Assembly: GCF_003473485.1 (NCBI RefSeq)
Contig: NC_053048.1
Coordinates: 42,528,755-42,592,754 of the forward strand
DNA length: 64,000 nt
Source of the DNA: Medicago truncatula
Taxonomy: Eukaryota > Streptophyta > Magnoliopsida > Fabales > Fabaceae
Direction: 5' to 3'
The number at the start of each line of letters is the position of its first letter. The stretch's first letter is position 1. Of this stretch, positions 1 to 11,799 are shown piece by piece. The position numbers and the translations under genes are program-made. A model generated the notes under the pieces. The model did not search any database and was not told the origin of the DNA. It saw only the letters and a list, made by a program, of their open reading frames with translations.

Positions 1-56
1 GATTTTTGGTTCAGATTTATTGTCCGCACAAAAAAAAAATATTGCAAACCTTAGTT

Positions 57-187
57 CCCGTGTATTTAGTTTAATTGGTGGGGACAATACATAGTATATG
101 TTGAGGCGGTAGTTCGAACCCTGAACACTCTATTTATCTTAAGATGCGATTTTCCAGTCACTAAACCACTTGACCAATAAAAAATTG
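57..187 (+). repeat. degenerate tRNA-derived SINE
   Basis: The stretch has the legume SINE layout: a diverged A box (ttagtttaattggtgggga), a B box (agttcgaaccctg) about 40 bases later, the 'cactctatttatcttaag' body and a 'cttgaccaa' end before an A-rich tail. It aligns by eye with the better copy at 4570-4723. It is a repeat and not a tRNA gene, because the acceptor and anticodon arms cannot fold. Confidence 0.7.
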
Positions 188-189
188 CA

Positions 190-385
190 ATCATTATGTA
201 TTAAAAAATATATATTCTATTGTGCCAATGTTAATCATGATTAAATTAATTTAAAAATATTTACATTAATTTTGTTGAGAAGGATTTCTGATTATAAAAC
301 TCAGTTCATGGTGGCTCTTTGTCCTGCTCTAGGGACGGGGATATTTCCTAATAAATTTTTAAGATTCTAAAAATGTTGAATCAAG
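190..385. repeat. dispersed repeat, copy 1
   Basis: About 190 bases recur in the same orientation at 2983-3175, including the shared core 'cagttcatgg(t/c)ggctctttgtc' and the flanking 'atttacatta...ttttgttga'. No coding potential or clear termini are visible. The family is unknown; it could be an internal piece of a retroelement. Confidence 0.6.
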
Positions 386-1170
386 TGCGGGTATTTAGGA
401 TTGTTCAAATTCGAAACGACCTAAATTAAAACTGCATTTCAATCTAAAATGTCATTGTTTGTTATAAACAAAAATTTATATTTTACATTCATTCAATAAA
501 TGATGTATGTTGTGTTTAATAGTGACATGAAGGTGTACAAAATTAAACAATATTGGATTGTAAAAAACGCACAAAATAGATGCGGTCTTTACGCAAAAAA
601 GCACACAATATTGAATTAATTTTGAGCATTTTTCAATGCAATATTAATTACTTTTTTTTAATTATAACTCTAGTTTTTTTTGTTGTGAACTATAACTTTA
701 ATTAATATAATTACTTTCATCACTTTCAATTCCATATATTTTCTTTTATATTTATGATAATATGCAATTCACCAATACTTAATAATGCACTCAAAACTAT
801 TTTTCCCACTCTTTCACTCATACACATTTTCTTAATTCATGTGAAATGAACAAAAAAACTTAATTATTATGGGACAGAGAGAGTAATACATATGATATGT
901 TGATTTTTAATCTTTTTAATGATATTTATTAGTTTAATTATTTTTTACTACATATATATATATATATATATATGTTTTGAATATAATCAATCATTTTTCT
1001 AAATAATATAATTGATTATTGTCATTCTATAATATTAATTTTTAATATATTATATGTTATATTTTATATTAAACTTAATATTCCATAAAAAAAAAATGGA
1101 CCTAACCCAACCCGGTCCCACTAACTCTCTTTCTTGATTCTCAAGCAACCTAAGGATAAAAGTTTTTTTT

Positions 1171-1187
1171 TTCTCTCTCTATAAATA
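1171..1187 (+). promoter_or_regulatory. TATA box and pyrimidine patch of the 99-aa gene
   Basis: A pyrimidine run (ttctctctct) is followed by TATAAATA at 1180-1187, 88 bases before the ATG at 1276. The spacing suits a short leader starting near 1215. The function is inferred from motif and position only. Confidence 0.5.
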
Positions 1188-1275
1188 CACCTCTTCAATA
1201 ACTAGTTTTACTAAAAATAGATACATCTAAAACATTTTTCTCTGTTTTGCAACAAAATCTTCCACTCTTTCTTTC

Positions 1276-1575
1276 ATGGCTGGTCTTCAACAATACAACT
1301 TTTTTCCAACTGATCTCTTCTACCCTCGTCCACAACCTCAACAATCTACTGCTTCTCCTAACGTGCTTCCTCTCAAAACTCCAAATAGTGAAGATCTTCC
1401 ACAAACTCAACAACAACAACCAGCTAGTAGCATGATCAAAGCCACCCCTTCTACTTCATCTTTGGTTTATACTCACAACACACAATCTTTTGCTGTTGTT
1501 GACAATAACATATCTAAATTGTCACTAAACCCACTTTCTTTGATGGTTTGGATGGATCAAGAAGATGAAGAATAA
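1276..1575 (+). CDS. small unknown plant protein, 99 aa
   Basis: This is a single-exon ORF of 99 residues with a good plant context: TATA box at 1180, ATG in a favourable context (ttcatggct), and an AATAAA-like poly(A) signal near 1660. The protein begins MAGLQQYNFFPTDLFYPR, has a Pro/Gln/Ser/Thr-rich middle, and ends in a short hydrophobic patch (LSLNPLSLMVWM) and an acidic tail. There is no signal peptide, membrane span or known domain. The N-terminal FFPTD.FYPR motif recalls a small family of stress- and hypoxia-induced plant proteins of unknown function (Arabidopsis At1g19020-like). That likeness is from memory and not verified. The overlapping ORFs in other frames are shadows. Confidence 0.7.
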   Translation: MAGLQQYNFFPTDLFYPRPQPQQSTASPNVLPLKTPNSEDLPQTQQQQPASSMIKATPSTSSLVYTHNTQSFAVVDNNISKLSLNPLSLMVWMDQEDEE

Positions 1576-1689
1576 TCTCTTTACCTTTCAACTTTAGTTA
1601 TAATCTTCTTATGTTTAGACTTTTTCAATTTTCAAGTTACTCATAGAAGATGGAAATCAATAAAATTGAAAGCTTGTGATTTTCTTTAT

Positions 1690-2982
1690 TTCTATGCCTA
1701 CTTTGATGTTTTTTGTCCAATTTTGCAATCCCGTTGAATGGTAAATTGTGTAACGTGAAAGGTAATGAATTCTAATCTAATTATCAAAACCGATCAAATA
1801 GTGTGAAATTGTTGAAGTAGTATTTGATTTCTTCCAAGTTTCAATAGTTTTCATTAGTTTTTGTCAAATAATTATAATATTCATTTTTTAGAAGTGCTAA
1901 ATTCAAATTGAAAATTGAAGAGTGTCTGCAAGTCAACTATCAATATTGTGTGAGGACAAAGTCAAAATTGGCGTGTCAGCAATCACGGCCCTAAAAATGT
2001 GCAATACATTATCAAATAATATTCAACTACCAAAAAAAAACCCTAAAAATTACCAGCAAAACAAAATTGAACGTAGAAGAACATGGCCAAGCATCACGTG
2101 CACGGCGTGCAACAAACGCAGGAGGAACTTCTTGTAGAATTCATATCGAATATGCTTCTATAAGGTTAATATTAACTCATGATGATTCACATGTTTTACT
2201 TAATCACCAAACCAATAGGCTAGCTAGGTTAAGACCAAAAATATCACATGTAAAACAAATTGCATAAGACATAGTGGAGCTGGATTCTTTTTCTAAAAAT
2301 TACAAGCATCACATATAATATATCGCCCTCTTCTGTAAAGAATATACCTCTAATTTGATAAATAAAGAATAGTATATGCTTAACTAGGTGATAAGATAAT
2401 CTAATTTGTGTATCATAATATTTTATAAGCTAATTTTACAGCCATACAACCCTCTTGTGTTAAACAAAACTCCAATTTTTGAATAAATATATTATTATTA
2501 TTAAGTACGTACAAAATAGTACATTTTTATTTACACTAGCATAAAAAAATAAAAAATAAAAAAATAAAAAAAAGTGGTAATGATATTGCAAAGTACTTTT
2601 TTTTTTGTGGAATATTGCAAAGTACTTTATAGCGAACTTGAATATTTTACTAAAAGAAAATTAGAATCAGCACATATGCCTGAGTATTATTAATTGATTA
2701 TACTTATTTTCTATAGTTGAAAGAAAAATTAGTGAAACATCTTGGTTGCTTTCATCATGTGATGCATCATCATGCATGTGTGGTTTATATAGTAACAAGT
2801 ACCTAACAAAACCAACTTATGGAAAATAAGTCGGTGTGAAAGGCAAACCTACCTTTCCATATGTCTACTTATCATTATTGTATTTTATTTTATCACGTAT
2901 TTAAGAAGTCCAAATGTTTGCTTTCCAATGACCTCACCTAACATGTGTGTTGGATTTAAAGAGTAAGATAATACTGTAATTG
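1690..2982. other. intergenic, no gene seen
   Basis: This is AT-rich sequence downstream of the 99-aa gene. The ORFs at 1922-2137 and 2067-2267 have no recognisable motif. An A/AAT-rich run lies at 2545-2575. I see no gene, RNA or clear transposon end here. Confidence 0.5.
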
Positions 2983-3175
2983 ATTATGTATTAAAAATTA
3001 TTATATTCAATTATGTCAATATTAACCATATTTAAATTAATTTGAAAACATTTACATTATTAATTTTGTTGACAGGGATTTCCAATTATAAATTCAGTTC
3101 ATGGCGGCTCTTTGTCGTTCTAATGGGACGACGATTACTAAAAAAAATATTAAGATTCCAACAAAATTTCTGAAA
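2983..3175. repeat. dispersed repeat, copy 2
   Basis: This is a direct-orientation copy of the segment at 190-385, sharing 'gtattaaaaa', 'aaattaattt', 'tttacatta' and 'cagttcatgg.ggctctttgtc'. By eye they match at roughly three quarters of positions. The sequence is non-coding and the family is unknown. Confidence 0.6.
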
Positions 3176-3408
3176 CTTCTTTCGATCTTATTCACATGAA
3201 CACATAACAGCCAAGTTTTTTTTACAATACTTAACAGCTATGTTAAAGATTAAAAATAATATTTCATATTTTGTCTTAAGCTCTTTTTCTAAAGAAATAT
3301 TTTTTCTTTAGTTATTAGCAAAAAATAAAATTCTTTGCTTGTTTTTATCTTTATTCTTTTTTGTAGAATTCTCTAATCATTAAATAGAACTTATTATATA
3401 GAATTTTT

Positions 3409-3550
3409 GTGAGTTTAACTCAGTTGTTAGAAACATTACATTATATATGTATAAGGTGAAACTCGAACCTTCATATTCTCCATTTTTTGTTGTACGGACA
3501 TCATATTCTCCACTTATTCACCTTAAGATATGAATTTTACCCATTAAAAA
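3409..3550 (+). repeat. degenerate SINE with internal duplication
   Basis: A box-like 'gagtttaactcagttgttag' and B box-like 'aactcgaacct' are followed by a duplicated 'catattctcca' stretch and the SINE body 'cttattcaccttaagatatg'. It belongs to the same family as 4570-4723 but is more decayed. Confidence 0.6.
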
Positions 3551-3555
3551 TAAAT

Positions 3556-4055
3556 GGGTTAAATATGTTTTTAGTCTCTATAAATATACCAACTTTTCCT
3601 TTTAGTCCCTCTAAAATTTTCCTTCAATTTTTAGTCCTTATAAAATTTTCAATCACTACTTTTGGTCCCTATTTTTAAGTTAATTTTTGTATTTTTAAAT
3701 GAAATTATGCAGAAATGGTAAGAATATTGTAAAAAAAATTTCCAAAAAAAACTAGAATTTTTTAGCAAAACAAAAATTAAATATGAATTTTTAACCTTGA
3801 AAAATATAAAAATTCAAATTAAATTTATGTTTTGTTAATATATTCTAAAAAAATATTTAAGAGACTCTTATAATATTATGAATTTTTCTGGAAAATTTCA
3901 TTAAAAAATATTAATTCTATATATGAGTTTACTTTAAAAGAGAGACCAAAAGTGAAGATGAAAATTTTTTAAAGGACTGAAAATTGAAGGAAAATTTTAG
4001 AGGGATTAAAATAAAAAATTAGTATATTTATAGGAACTAAAAACATATTTAACCC
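3556..4055. mobile_element. 500-bp TIR element (MITE-like)
   Basis: The left end 'gggttaaatatgtttttagt' matches the reverse complement of the right end (gggttaaatatgtttttagt), and the inverted similarity continues for over 80 bases on each side as 'tttttagtccctataaa'-type sequence. It has no coding content. I found no clean target duplication, so the superfamily is open; long TIRs favour a Mutator-like origin. Confidence 0.65.
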
Positions 4056-4569
4056 AAAAGAAATTTACGTGGTAAGGTATCTCTTGCTGAAAAAAGACTT
4101 CCATGACGACAAACACAAATAACAAGTATTTGGGAACATCTGTATAAAAATAATAAAAAAATAAAAAAAATCACATCATTACATCTTTTTCTCTTTTAAT
4201 TTCTTTACTGTGTTTTATATTATTTTTTTATTCGTGGCTATGTGTGTGTCAGAGTAAGTATTGATTTTTCTCTTGTTGACATCCATGAACACTGGAACGG
4301 GTAATCTTTGGTTGTGTTTGATCTGCTGAATGGTAAACATTAGACAGAACAACATAACATAAGCAAAACAGTCCATGATAAACTTTTATGGTGTTGGGTC
4401 ATTTTTTATCTTATACGATTTTGGATGAAAAAATGACTATTTTATTATTTTAGACAACTTGTACGTACGATAAAAAGTTGTGTTGTGGTTTAGTGAGGGA
4501 CGAGAATTCAGTTTTTGTCTTGTCCTTAAAATAATTTTACAAATCAAACATTATACAATTAAAGTTATC

Positions 4570-4694
4570 CCCATGAGCGTAGCTCAGTTGGTAGGGATAT
4601 TGTATATTATATGCAGGAGCCGGGGTTCGAACCCTGGACACTCCACTTCTCCACAATTAAATTGTGTGAGCTCTAGCCACTAGGCTACTTGACC

Positions 4695-4723
<29 letters not shown>
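4570..4723 (+). mobile_element. full-length tRNA-derived SINE with target duplication
   Basis: The best-preserved SINE in the window. It has an A box (agctcagttggtaggg), a B box (ggttcgaaccctgg), a body containing 'cactccacttctccacaatt', the end 'ctaggctacttgacc' and a poly(A) tail of about 29 bases. A perfect 9-bp duplication (aaagttatc) flanks it at 4561-4569 and 4721-4729, overlapping the tail by its A's. Pol III boxes, an A tail and a target duplication together define LINE-mobilised SINE retroposition. Confidence 0.85.
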
Positions 4724-4726
<3 letters not shown>

Positions 4727-4790
4727 ATCTTGTCTTGTCCTTCATTTTTTAATAGATCAAACACACTCAAATATTTCATATTTGATTATA

Positions 4791-4980
4791 GGCTTAAATA
4801 TGTCATGGGTCCTTACACTTTGATCATATTTTGGCATTAGTCTCTACACTTTTTTTGTTTGACATTTGACACCTGCATTTTTGTAAAAAGTTGCAATTGG
4901 TCCTTCTGTTAAGTACAAAACTAACAATGTGCCACGTGGATCATTAATTTATTACATGGCATACTAAAAGACAATTTTCA
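4791..4980. repeat. solo terminal repeat of a DNA transposon
   Basis: The sequence opens 'ggcttaaatatgtcatgggtcc' and continues with 'ggtcctt...'-type text, then 'gccacgtgg'. This is the terminal style of the TIR elements at 3556, 24847 and 50397. The matching opposite end was not found nearby, so it is probably a truncated element. Confidence 0.4.
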
Positions 4981-5345
4981 GAATTAAAATATTCCAAAGC
5001 TTTAGGTTTAGTCCCTACTACAGCGTTGAAACATATGTGATTCTGAGATTTATATTTCATGGCACACTAAATATGTGTTGTATAGAAAATTACATAAGAA
5101 TGTAAGGTTAACGAGCAACAAACAAATTACGTCGCTTCTGAGTATAATTCGGTTAAAGTTGCTTCACATTCATGTAGTGTTCGTACCCAAATTTAATAAG
5201 AGACAATGTTGTTCTTTGATCCTTTTTAATACAAGTTCCACTTTGACCTTTAGTTTCACTTCGACTAAATGAAGTTTCCATGACTCGGTTCAATTTAGTT
5301 TTCTACAAGAAACAATGGAACATAATTGGCCCATCTCTGTGTAGC

Positions 5346-5588
5346 TAGGAAGATTTGTCAGGTGTGTGCAAACTCAGTTACAATTCATGATCTTAATGAA
5401 AAAGCTTATGATCATTAAGATTAGAGCTTTTTGAAAGATATCCTTGAGGAACTTGGCTTTCCTATGCCTTTCATTGATCTTATCTGGCAATGCCTATCCT
5501 CCTCTAGATATGAAAGTCATATATGGAATGGAGAAGATCTTTGATAACTTCTCTCCTTCAAGAGGAATTCTCCAAGGTCATCTTGTAC
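5346..5588 (+). pseudogene. LINE reverse transcriptase fragment, left part
   Basis: Broken frames read as plant L1-type reverse transcriptase. A frame reads ILEELGFPMPFIDLIWQCLS and is followed by the WNGE and RGILQG signatures. These correspond to the family's finger/palm motifs ahead of 'QGDPLSP'. The frame is disrupted. The LINE is interrupted at 5589 by another transposon and resumes at 7567. Confidence 0.75.
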
Positions 5589-7566
5589 TATATATGGGTG
5601 TGCAAAAATGTGGTTAAATGAACTGTATACATAAACTGAATCAAATTGGACCACAAAAAAAAAAACTAAAGCATATTAAATGGTTTATGAACTTAACCAC
5701 ACAAACATAAAACAGTTCAGTTAACTAAACTTAATTAAATAACCGGTTCTAAACTGTTTCACCAAAAACATTTATTTGATGTTAAAATTAAATAAATAAA
5801 AAAAAAACATAAATAAAATAGAAAATATCACGAAAAGAAAATATTTTTTTTGAACAAATTTGCTTTTGGGATACTCTTTCTCTCCTCCATCGATTTTCCT
5901 TCAATCCAATTCAAAATATCTATTTCAATTTTTGTAAGCTTCGTTTTCTACCATGTATATTTAGAATCATATAAACGTATTAAGTTGAATCTGTATTTTT
6001 TGTTTGCAAACTAAGAGAACTAGGAAGGCTGGCATCGTTGGCAAATATGGTATGTATGAAATCTGATAACTTCTGTGTTTTGATAATTGTTATTTGCTTG
6101 TTGCTATGCTCTTCAATGTCATTAATGATGTATACATGGTTTAGTTTATGACGGAATGATCAGTGATCTATGTATTGTTCTTAAGATCCAGATAATTAAT
6201 TGTATGATATTAGGTACCCGTTATAGTGCTAGTTTGCATAAGCAGATTAAGAAGATGGAAGTCAGTCAGCACAGCAAATTATTTCATGAAATGCCTTGAA
6301 CAAATAAGTTCATAATCACTTTTTTTTAACAAATAAGTCATCATTTTCTAGCTTTTGTGTATAATCTGTTTTTGAACAAATAAGGTTCTGTTTGGTAACA
6401 CAAAAAAGCTAGCTTATAGCTTGTTGGATTTGCTTATAAGCTCGTTAGATGAAAATGTGACGTGTTTGGTAACAAGCTTTTTTCATGAGCTTATAGTGTT
6501 TTTTGAAAAGCTATTTCAAGCAGCTTTTTAGCTTATAGCTGATAGCTTTTTATATTTTCTTCCAACTTTAACCCTTTTAATTTAAATTAATTATTTTTTT
6601 ATTTAAACAACTACCCATGTTCATCTTTATAACCGCTCCATTTTATCCCTTAAAAAAAATGTCACTTTTTTTTTTTTTTAAGGTGCACTTTATATATATA
6701 TTAAGGATATGCTTTATATTTTGTTATAACTAACATGCCGTACACCACACAAAAAATAACTAGCCTATTTTTTTTTAAAGGAAAAAAAAACTAGTCTATT
6801 GTACGTTGTAAAATTTTATATATTCTAACTCACATTTTGTTTCCACCTTTCCTTTATTTTTGGGATTCATAAAGCAGAGATCAAAATTGTCAGTGAATAT
6901 TTTTTTAGGATTAAAGGTCGAAGAATTTTTTTATGGAGACTAAGACCAAAAGTTTGAATATTTATAGGGACCAAAAACATATTTAACTATAATTAAAAAT
7001 ATTAAAAAATAAATACATTACAAAAAAAATGTGTGTGTCTATATGTATATTTAAAAATATATATATATATATATGTTCTTTCATGTCATTTTATACACTT
7101 TAACAGCTAATTTTACCAAACACATTATTTTTAATAAGCAAGTTTTTCAGCTATAAGCTATCAGTCATCAGCTATCAGCTAGCTTTTCAACTATCAGCTA
7201 TCAGCTAGCTTTTCAGCTATCAACTAGCTTATAGCTTATTTTTAGCAAACAGAGCCCAAGTCACAATCACCTTTTTTAAACAAATAAATTATAATCACTA
7301 AAAACCAATTTTTTACGAGTGTCACTGAAAAATGGGTTTTTTTAAAAACAATGACTAAAATCCGGTTTGAAAACCAGTTTAAGGATAATCTGGTTCAAAA
7401 ACCAGTTAAAAATAAGTAAACTGGTTCGAAATAAATAAACCGGTTCTAAACCGAACTGGAATTGGTTTGAAAAATTAACCAATTTTTTTAAAAGTGGTTT
7501 TAAAAACTGAATTGTATCCATTAATGTAGTTCAGTTCCAATGCAGTTTAGAACCATAAACACCCCT
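5589..7566. mobile_element. hAT-like element inserted in the LINE
   Basis: The element splits the LINE and is bounded by a target duplication (tcttgtac, or atcttgtac as a 9-bp reading) at 5580-5588 and 7567-7575. The termini share GGGTGT (left 'tatgggtgtgcaaa', right reverse complement 'aggggtgtttatgg'). Subterminal regions carry many 'aaccggtt' and 'ggttc' repeats, typical of plant hAT-like elements. No transposase ORF remains. An 8-bp duplication would fit hAT and a 9-bp one Mutator. Confidence 0.65.
6384..7256. mobile_element. Tourist/Harbinger-like element nested in the hAT-like element
   Basis: The left end 'ggttctgtttggtaaca' matches the reverse complement of the right end 'ggctctgtttgctaaaa'. 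Subterminal arrays of 'agctataagct/tcagctatcagct' follow. The flanks are TAA (6381-6383) and CAA (7257-7259), a decayed 3-bp duplication typical of PIF/Harbinger. There is no coding content. A fragment of the 'gggaccaaaaacatatttaa' repeat lies inside at about 6890-6990. Confidence 0.7.
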
Positions 7567-8215
7567 ATCTTGTACCCCACCTTTTAAGAACCTATTAAGC
7601 TTTTTGAAACTCTCTCATCTAGCTTTTGAAGATGATGATAAAATGTTTTTATTGGAGGCTAACATTGCATAGCTAAAATCTATATTTACTTCTCTTAATT
7701 TGTTTTGCATGAGCTCTGACCAAAAAGTGAGTCTTGCCAAGAAGACTCGAGTGATCTTTTCCAAGAATGTGAGGAACCAAATCTTGGTGTTCCTCTAATT
7801 CATGGAAGAGGAGTTAATCGAGAAACTTTCGAAAGTATCCTAACAAAGATAGATATACACATGAGTTCTTGGAAGAGAATCAACTTAACTTTTGTTGGTC
7901 GTGTCACTCTTACAAAGTTTGTTTGTTTTGTTTGAATTACCCATGTATACTATATATACTATGCAAACATCACATATCCCTCTCTTCATATGTGATATGA
8001 TTGATAAGAAAATGTCATGGTTTTATATGGAGCGATGTACCTAACCGTAGCAAAATGCACATTGGTATCGTGGGAGTATTTATGTATTCCAAAAGAATAT
8101 GGTTGTTTGAGACTTCGGTCTACTAGGATTGTATGTCTTCATTGTGCCTTGTGTACCTATTTCTAGGAGAAATTTTACTACAAGTCCAATGCGAAATTTT
8201 GTCTTATACTTTAAG
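7567..8215 (+). pseudogene. LINE fragment, right part
   Basis: This is the continuation of the LINE after the nested insertion. Broken frames give KLSHLAFEDDDKMF (the AFADD-type active-site region), SLAKKTRVIFSKNV, NLGVPLIHGRGV, SSWKRINLTFVGRVTLTKFV and IDKKMSW, all standard for the region after the palm of plant L1-type reverse transcriptase. Frameshifts and stops show it is dead. Confidence 0.75.
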
Positions 8216-8483
8216 GCTAAAAGTTATAAGTACATAAAGACAAACATAATTAAATTAAGGTACTTTAAATATCTTGGATACAAATTCTAGTGATTGTGCA
8301 TTTTTTTTTTTTAATGGTAGTGCTTGTACATACATTGAGTGGTAATATAATATATTTTATCGGTAGAAATCGAGCTAGAACGAACTCTCAGAGTTTACAA
8401 TACTCACATACTGCGCATCAATAACTTGTGCTAGACTTCTATAGTGATGTATTAAAGAGACTTGATAGATAATGTTAAAACTT

Positions 8484-9577
8484 TTAAGGGCATTTGGGTC
8501 CTCCCCTTTTGGTCTTCCAGTTGTTGTAGCAAGGGCAAACCTGCTTGTTGCCATAATAGCCAGGAGGCACACACAAACACTTGGCACAACACTTGTTGCA
8601 AAAGAATAAGCATGGCTTCTTGTATTGTGTGTTTGAGCATCTATTAGTGCATCGTGGTCCACATTCTGCAATTTAATGCATCTTGGTCAAATTCTAACTT
8701 ACATCATTTGCATGATTTGATTAACCATTACAGTAATCATGAATCAAGTATTGTTTGTTACCTTGTGGTTGAAGACTGCCTTCAGTGATGCCATGCTGAA
8801 ATTCAGGGAAATTAACATTAAAAGAACGTTTTTGCAAAAATGTTAAAACATAGAAGGTTGTTAATTGCAAAATTGCTCAAACCTAAAACAGAAAATATGA
8901 AAATTTTCACGTTGAACCCAAAAAAAACTCACATTGGGAAATTGATTAGTGCCACTGCTTTTGCTAGGTTGTGGAGCTGGAGCCTCAACGGTGGACACAA
9001 CAATCTCAGCCTGAAAACATCATTACTATTATGGTGTGTTGCATAAATATTTGGTAAATTGTGCTTCTTAAGCATAATATCAAAAAGAAAATATTTGTAC
9101 TATATGTACAATGATGTACTAAAATGCTATCAATTATTCCGGTGATGCCCATATTTTAAGTCAAAAAGAAAAAAACATGCCTAGGGAATGCCATGACCAA
9201 AACATGTTCGAGTAGTCATCAAACACTACGTGGAAACATTTCACGGGATGAAATTCAAATCTTGATTCGTCGCATTGTGAGGATTAGTCCTTTCATTAGA
9301 CTCTACTACCGATTCTATTTGACATAATAGCTATCACGCAATCTCAATTCCATTATCTAAACATAATCATTTGTTGATCAAAACAACTAGATTAACAAGA
9401 TAAACTTGAACATGTTGTCGCGTTAATTAGCTTCAACTCCAAAAAAAGTAAGACTACTAAAGCTGAGCTAGTAAGTTAGAAAATGAGAAAGAGAACTATA
9501 AGACTTACATGGTTTTGTAGAGGAAGAAGCAGCATTTGAACTAGGAAGAGTACAACAATGCACATTTTTCTTGCCAT
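8484..9577 (-). CDS. GASA/Snakin-type gibberellin-regulated cysteine-rich peptide
   Basis: Four exons (9509-9577, 8933-9010, 8762-8795, 8484-8665) join in frame to a 120-residue precursor. Exon 1 gives the signal peptide (MARKMCIVVLFLVQMLLLPL). Exon 2 gives a variable Pro/Ser-rich spacer. Exons 3 and 4 give the GASA domain of about 60 residues with all 12 family cysteines, in the pattern C3C3C8C3C2CC2C1C11C1C12C, ending GGPKCP. These secreted peptides act in the apoplast in growth and antimicrobial defence in known family members. All introns are GT-AG. A TATA-like stretch (9639-9650) lies about 65 bases upstream of the ATG. The gene is complete and looks functional. The exact GASA subclass is not assigned. 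Confidence 0.92.
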
Positions 9578-9638
9578 TGTTGAAAATAGAGAAAGAAGAT
9601 ATCACAAGTTTGGTCTTAAAGAAGAGAAGAGTGTAAGT

Positions 9639-9650
9639 TATATATATTAT
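9639..9650 (-). promoter_or_regulatory. TATA box of the GASA gene
   Basis: On the minus strand the sequence reads ataatatatataa, 62-73 bases upstream of the GASA start codon. The position suits a transcription start near 9610. No other promoter element was identified with confidence. Confidence 0.45.
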
Positions 9651-9659
9651 AGGCAAATG

Positions 9660-11750
9660 AGGCTTGTGTCTTTTATAGATGAAATGTGGCGCATTGTAGC
9701 AACATTATTTTAGTCACAAAGTCTACACACAAAAGACATTTGCATTTTACAAGCTTGTCATTCCCTAAGCCATTAACTTACCTATATGAACTATTTTAAA
9801 CAGTAAAAAAAATTAAAAGAATCATAGCAAATATTTGATCAATCTTCATGTGATTGTGAAGTAGTAGAATGAAAAGGACATGTGGACACCTCACATGTGC
9901 ATTCCCATGTGCACCTTTGGAGTAACTAACTTAGAGAGACAAAAGAACATGGAAACACCATAAACTAACCTATCACCCTTAGCTCTACCTTGTCTTTTAT
10001 ACACCCCATGCAGTATAGTAATAATAGTATAACATTCCCGTGAACTATAATATTTTCTATCTTTATTTATTTATTTATTTATTTTGTCCTTTAATCTTGA
10101 TGTTCAACTGTTTATCTCAAAAAAGACCTCTACATTTTCACAGTAACAATTCCTTTTCAACCTTGGAATCACATACTAAATTCTCTGAAAAAGGTTCATC
10201 ACCACAATTTCTGTTGCCACACCAAAGTTTTTGATGTTTTTGCAACCTTATATATATATATGTTTGACTCATATTGTGTTGGGCTCTACGGATACGAATG
10301 TAATTAAATTTAACTCATTATTTTATACTATTTCATGTTTTGCTAGTTTCTAAATTTCCTTTTGGTTTTTATGTGGGTACATTATTTTATGCCAGTGAGA
10401 AAGAATGATGATCACTGATTAGGTATTCGGTTGGTTTGGTTCTGTTGGATTGCTCCCGTGAAGTAGCATTTGTTTGTATTCAGCATGGTTCGTAATGTTT
10501 TGACTTACACCCAAACATGTCACAAGACTTTATCAACGTGTCAGAGTTCTACTCCAAAAGAGATGGCATGTGTAATAGTTCAATACTTCAAAGTTTTACC
10601 TTGTTTAATTTTTGCTTAAAATAATGCAATCAAAAATTTGGCACGTAACTTGCATCCAAAACAACAAGTTTTACACCTTCTAGTTTTTATACTTTAAACA
10701 TAATTTTACACCCAAAGTATTATGTTCAATCTAAGTTCATGCAAATGTTTTCACATATAAACAATTGAGTCCTTGAAATCGTAAAAGATGCCAATTTAAT
10801 CCATCAAATATACAAAATGACATTTTAATCCCTTAAATTGAATGTCATTTTGGCCCTTATTCTAAATTTAGCATCACAATGTTTAAAAGTTGTTTTACAA
10901 CAATTTTAAATACTTTACGTTTATTCTTTTGACGTAATTACAGTTTTGGCCCTCTGTTTTCGCCATTTTACAGAATTGGTCCCCCTATTTTAAAATTTCA
11001 TAGTTTTGGTTCCTCCATCATATTTTACGAAAAGATTTTAGGTTTATCTTGATCACCTTCATAGATTTATTGGCTTAGATAATTACACAAAATTTGAAAA
11101 TAAAAATTGAACTGATTGATACTATTCAATTTAATTGCTAAATTGCTATTTTGTAAATTTGAATAATTAAATTGATTGATCTAAAGTACTAGAATGTTGA
11201 TTTACTCTATTAGTTTACCTTAAACTCATTTTTCAGGAAAATCAATTTTATAACAACAAGTTTTGCGACCTTATAACTAAATATTCGAATTAAAAAGTGA
11301 GGAAGATGATAGGGCACGTTGTGCCCAAGAATGATGACTATAGTATACTATTTGGCCATATTCTCATTTGAGGGAAAAAGAAACAGAACTTTAGATAGGT
11401 GAAGAGATAAAGAGATAAGACATGAAGTGATTGCCAATAAACTTAAACTATTTGAGTGGCATGCATGCCAGATACCAACCCGTCATCGTTCAAGCATCAA
11501 GTCAAGTGATGTTGTTTACATATACCAACATCAACTTTTTAAATGGTCCAAATTATAAGGATGCCTTCACATGGATTAAGTTCTTCATTCAAGAGTTATA
11601 TCACCATCTGACACAAGCTTGTGAAAGATATTTGAGAAAATTACAAATTTCAACATATTACTTGACACGAACACAAATCCGTTTGATATTTTGGTGTGAC
11701 TTTACATTTTCACCGCAACTAAGGAAACTAATCTTGAACTAAAGTACTGT
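9660..11750. other. intergenic between GASA and GPI1, no gene seen
   Basis: This is AT-rich DNA with a short (ttta)n run near 10060-10085. Repeat remnants of the 'ttttggtccct' type lie at about 10770-11030. The 103-codon ORF at 11431-11742 has no family motif and I do not call it. Small genes or RNAs cannot be excluded. Confidence 0.4.
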
Positions 11751-11799
11751 AATACATAAATGGGAGACAAGTCCTTCCTATGAGCTTTGACTCTACTGC

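Noticed and set aside
4572-4650. tRNA gene
   Set aside because: A and B boxes are present but there is no acceptor or anticodon stem, and the unit has a SINE body, A tail and target duplication.
11431-11742. 103-codon plus ORF
   Set aside because: No domain, no promoter or poly(A) context, and AT-rich unstructured text; likely chance.
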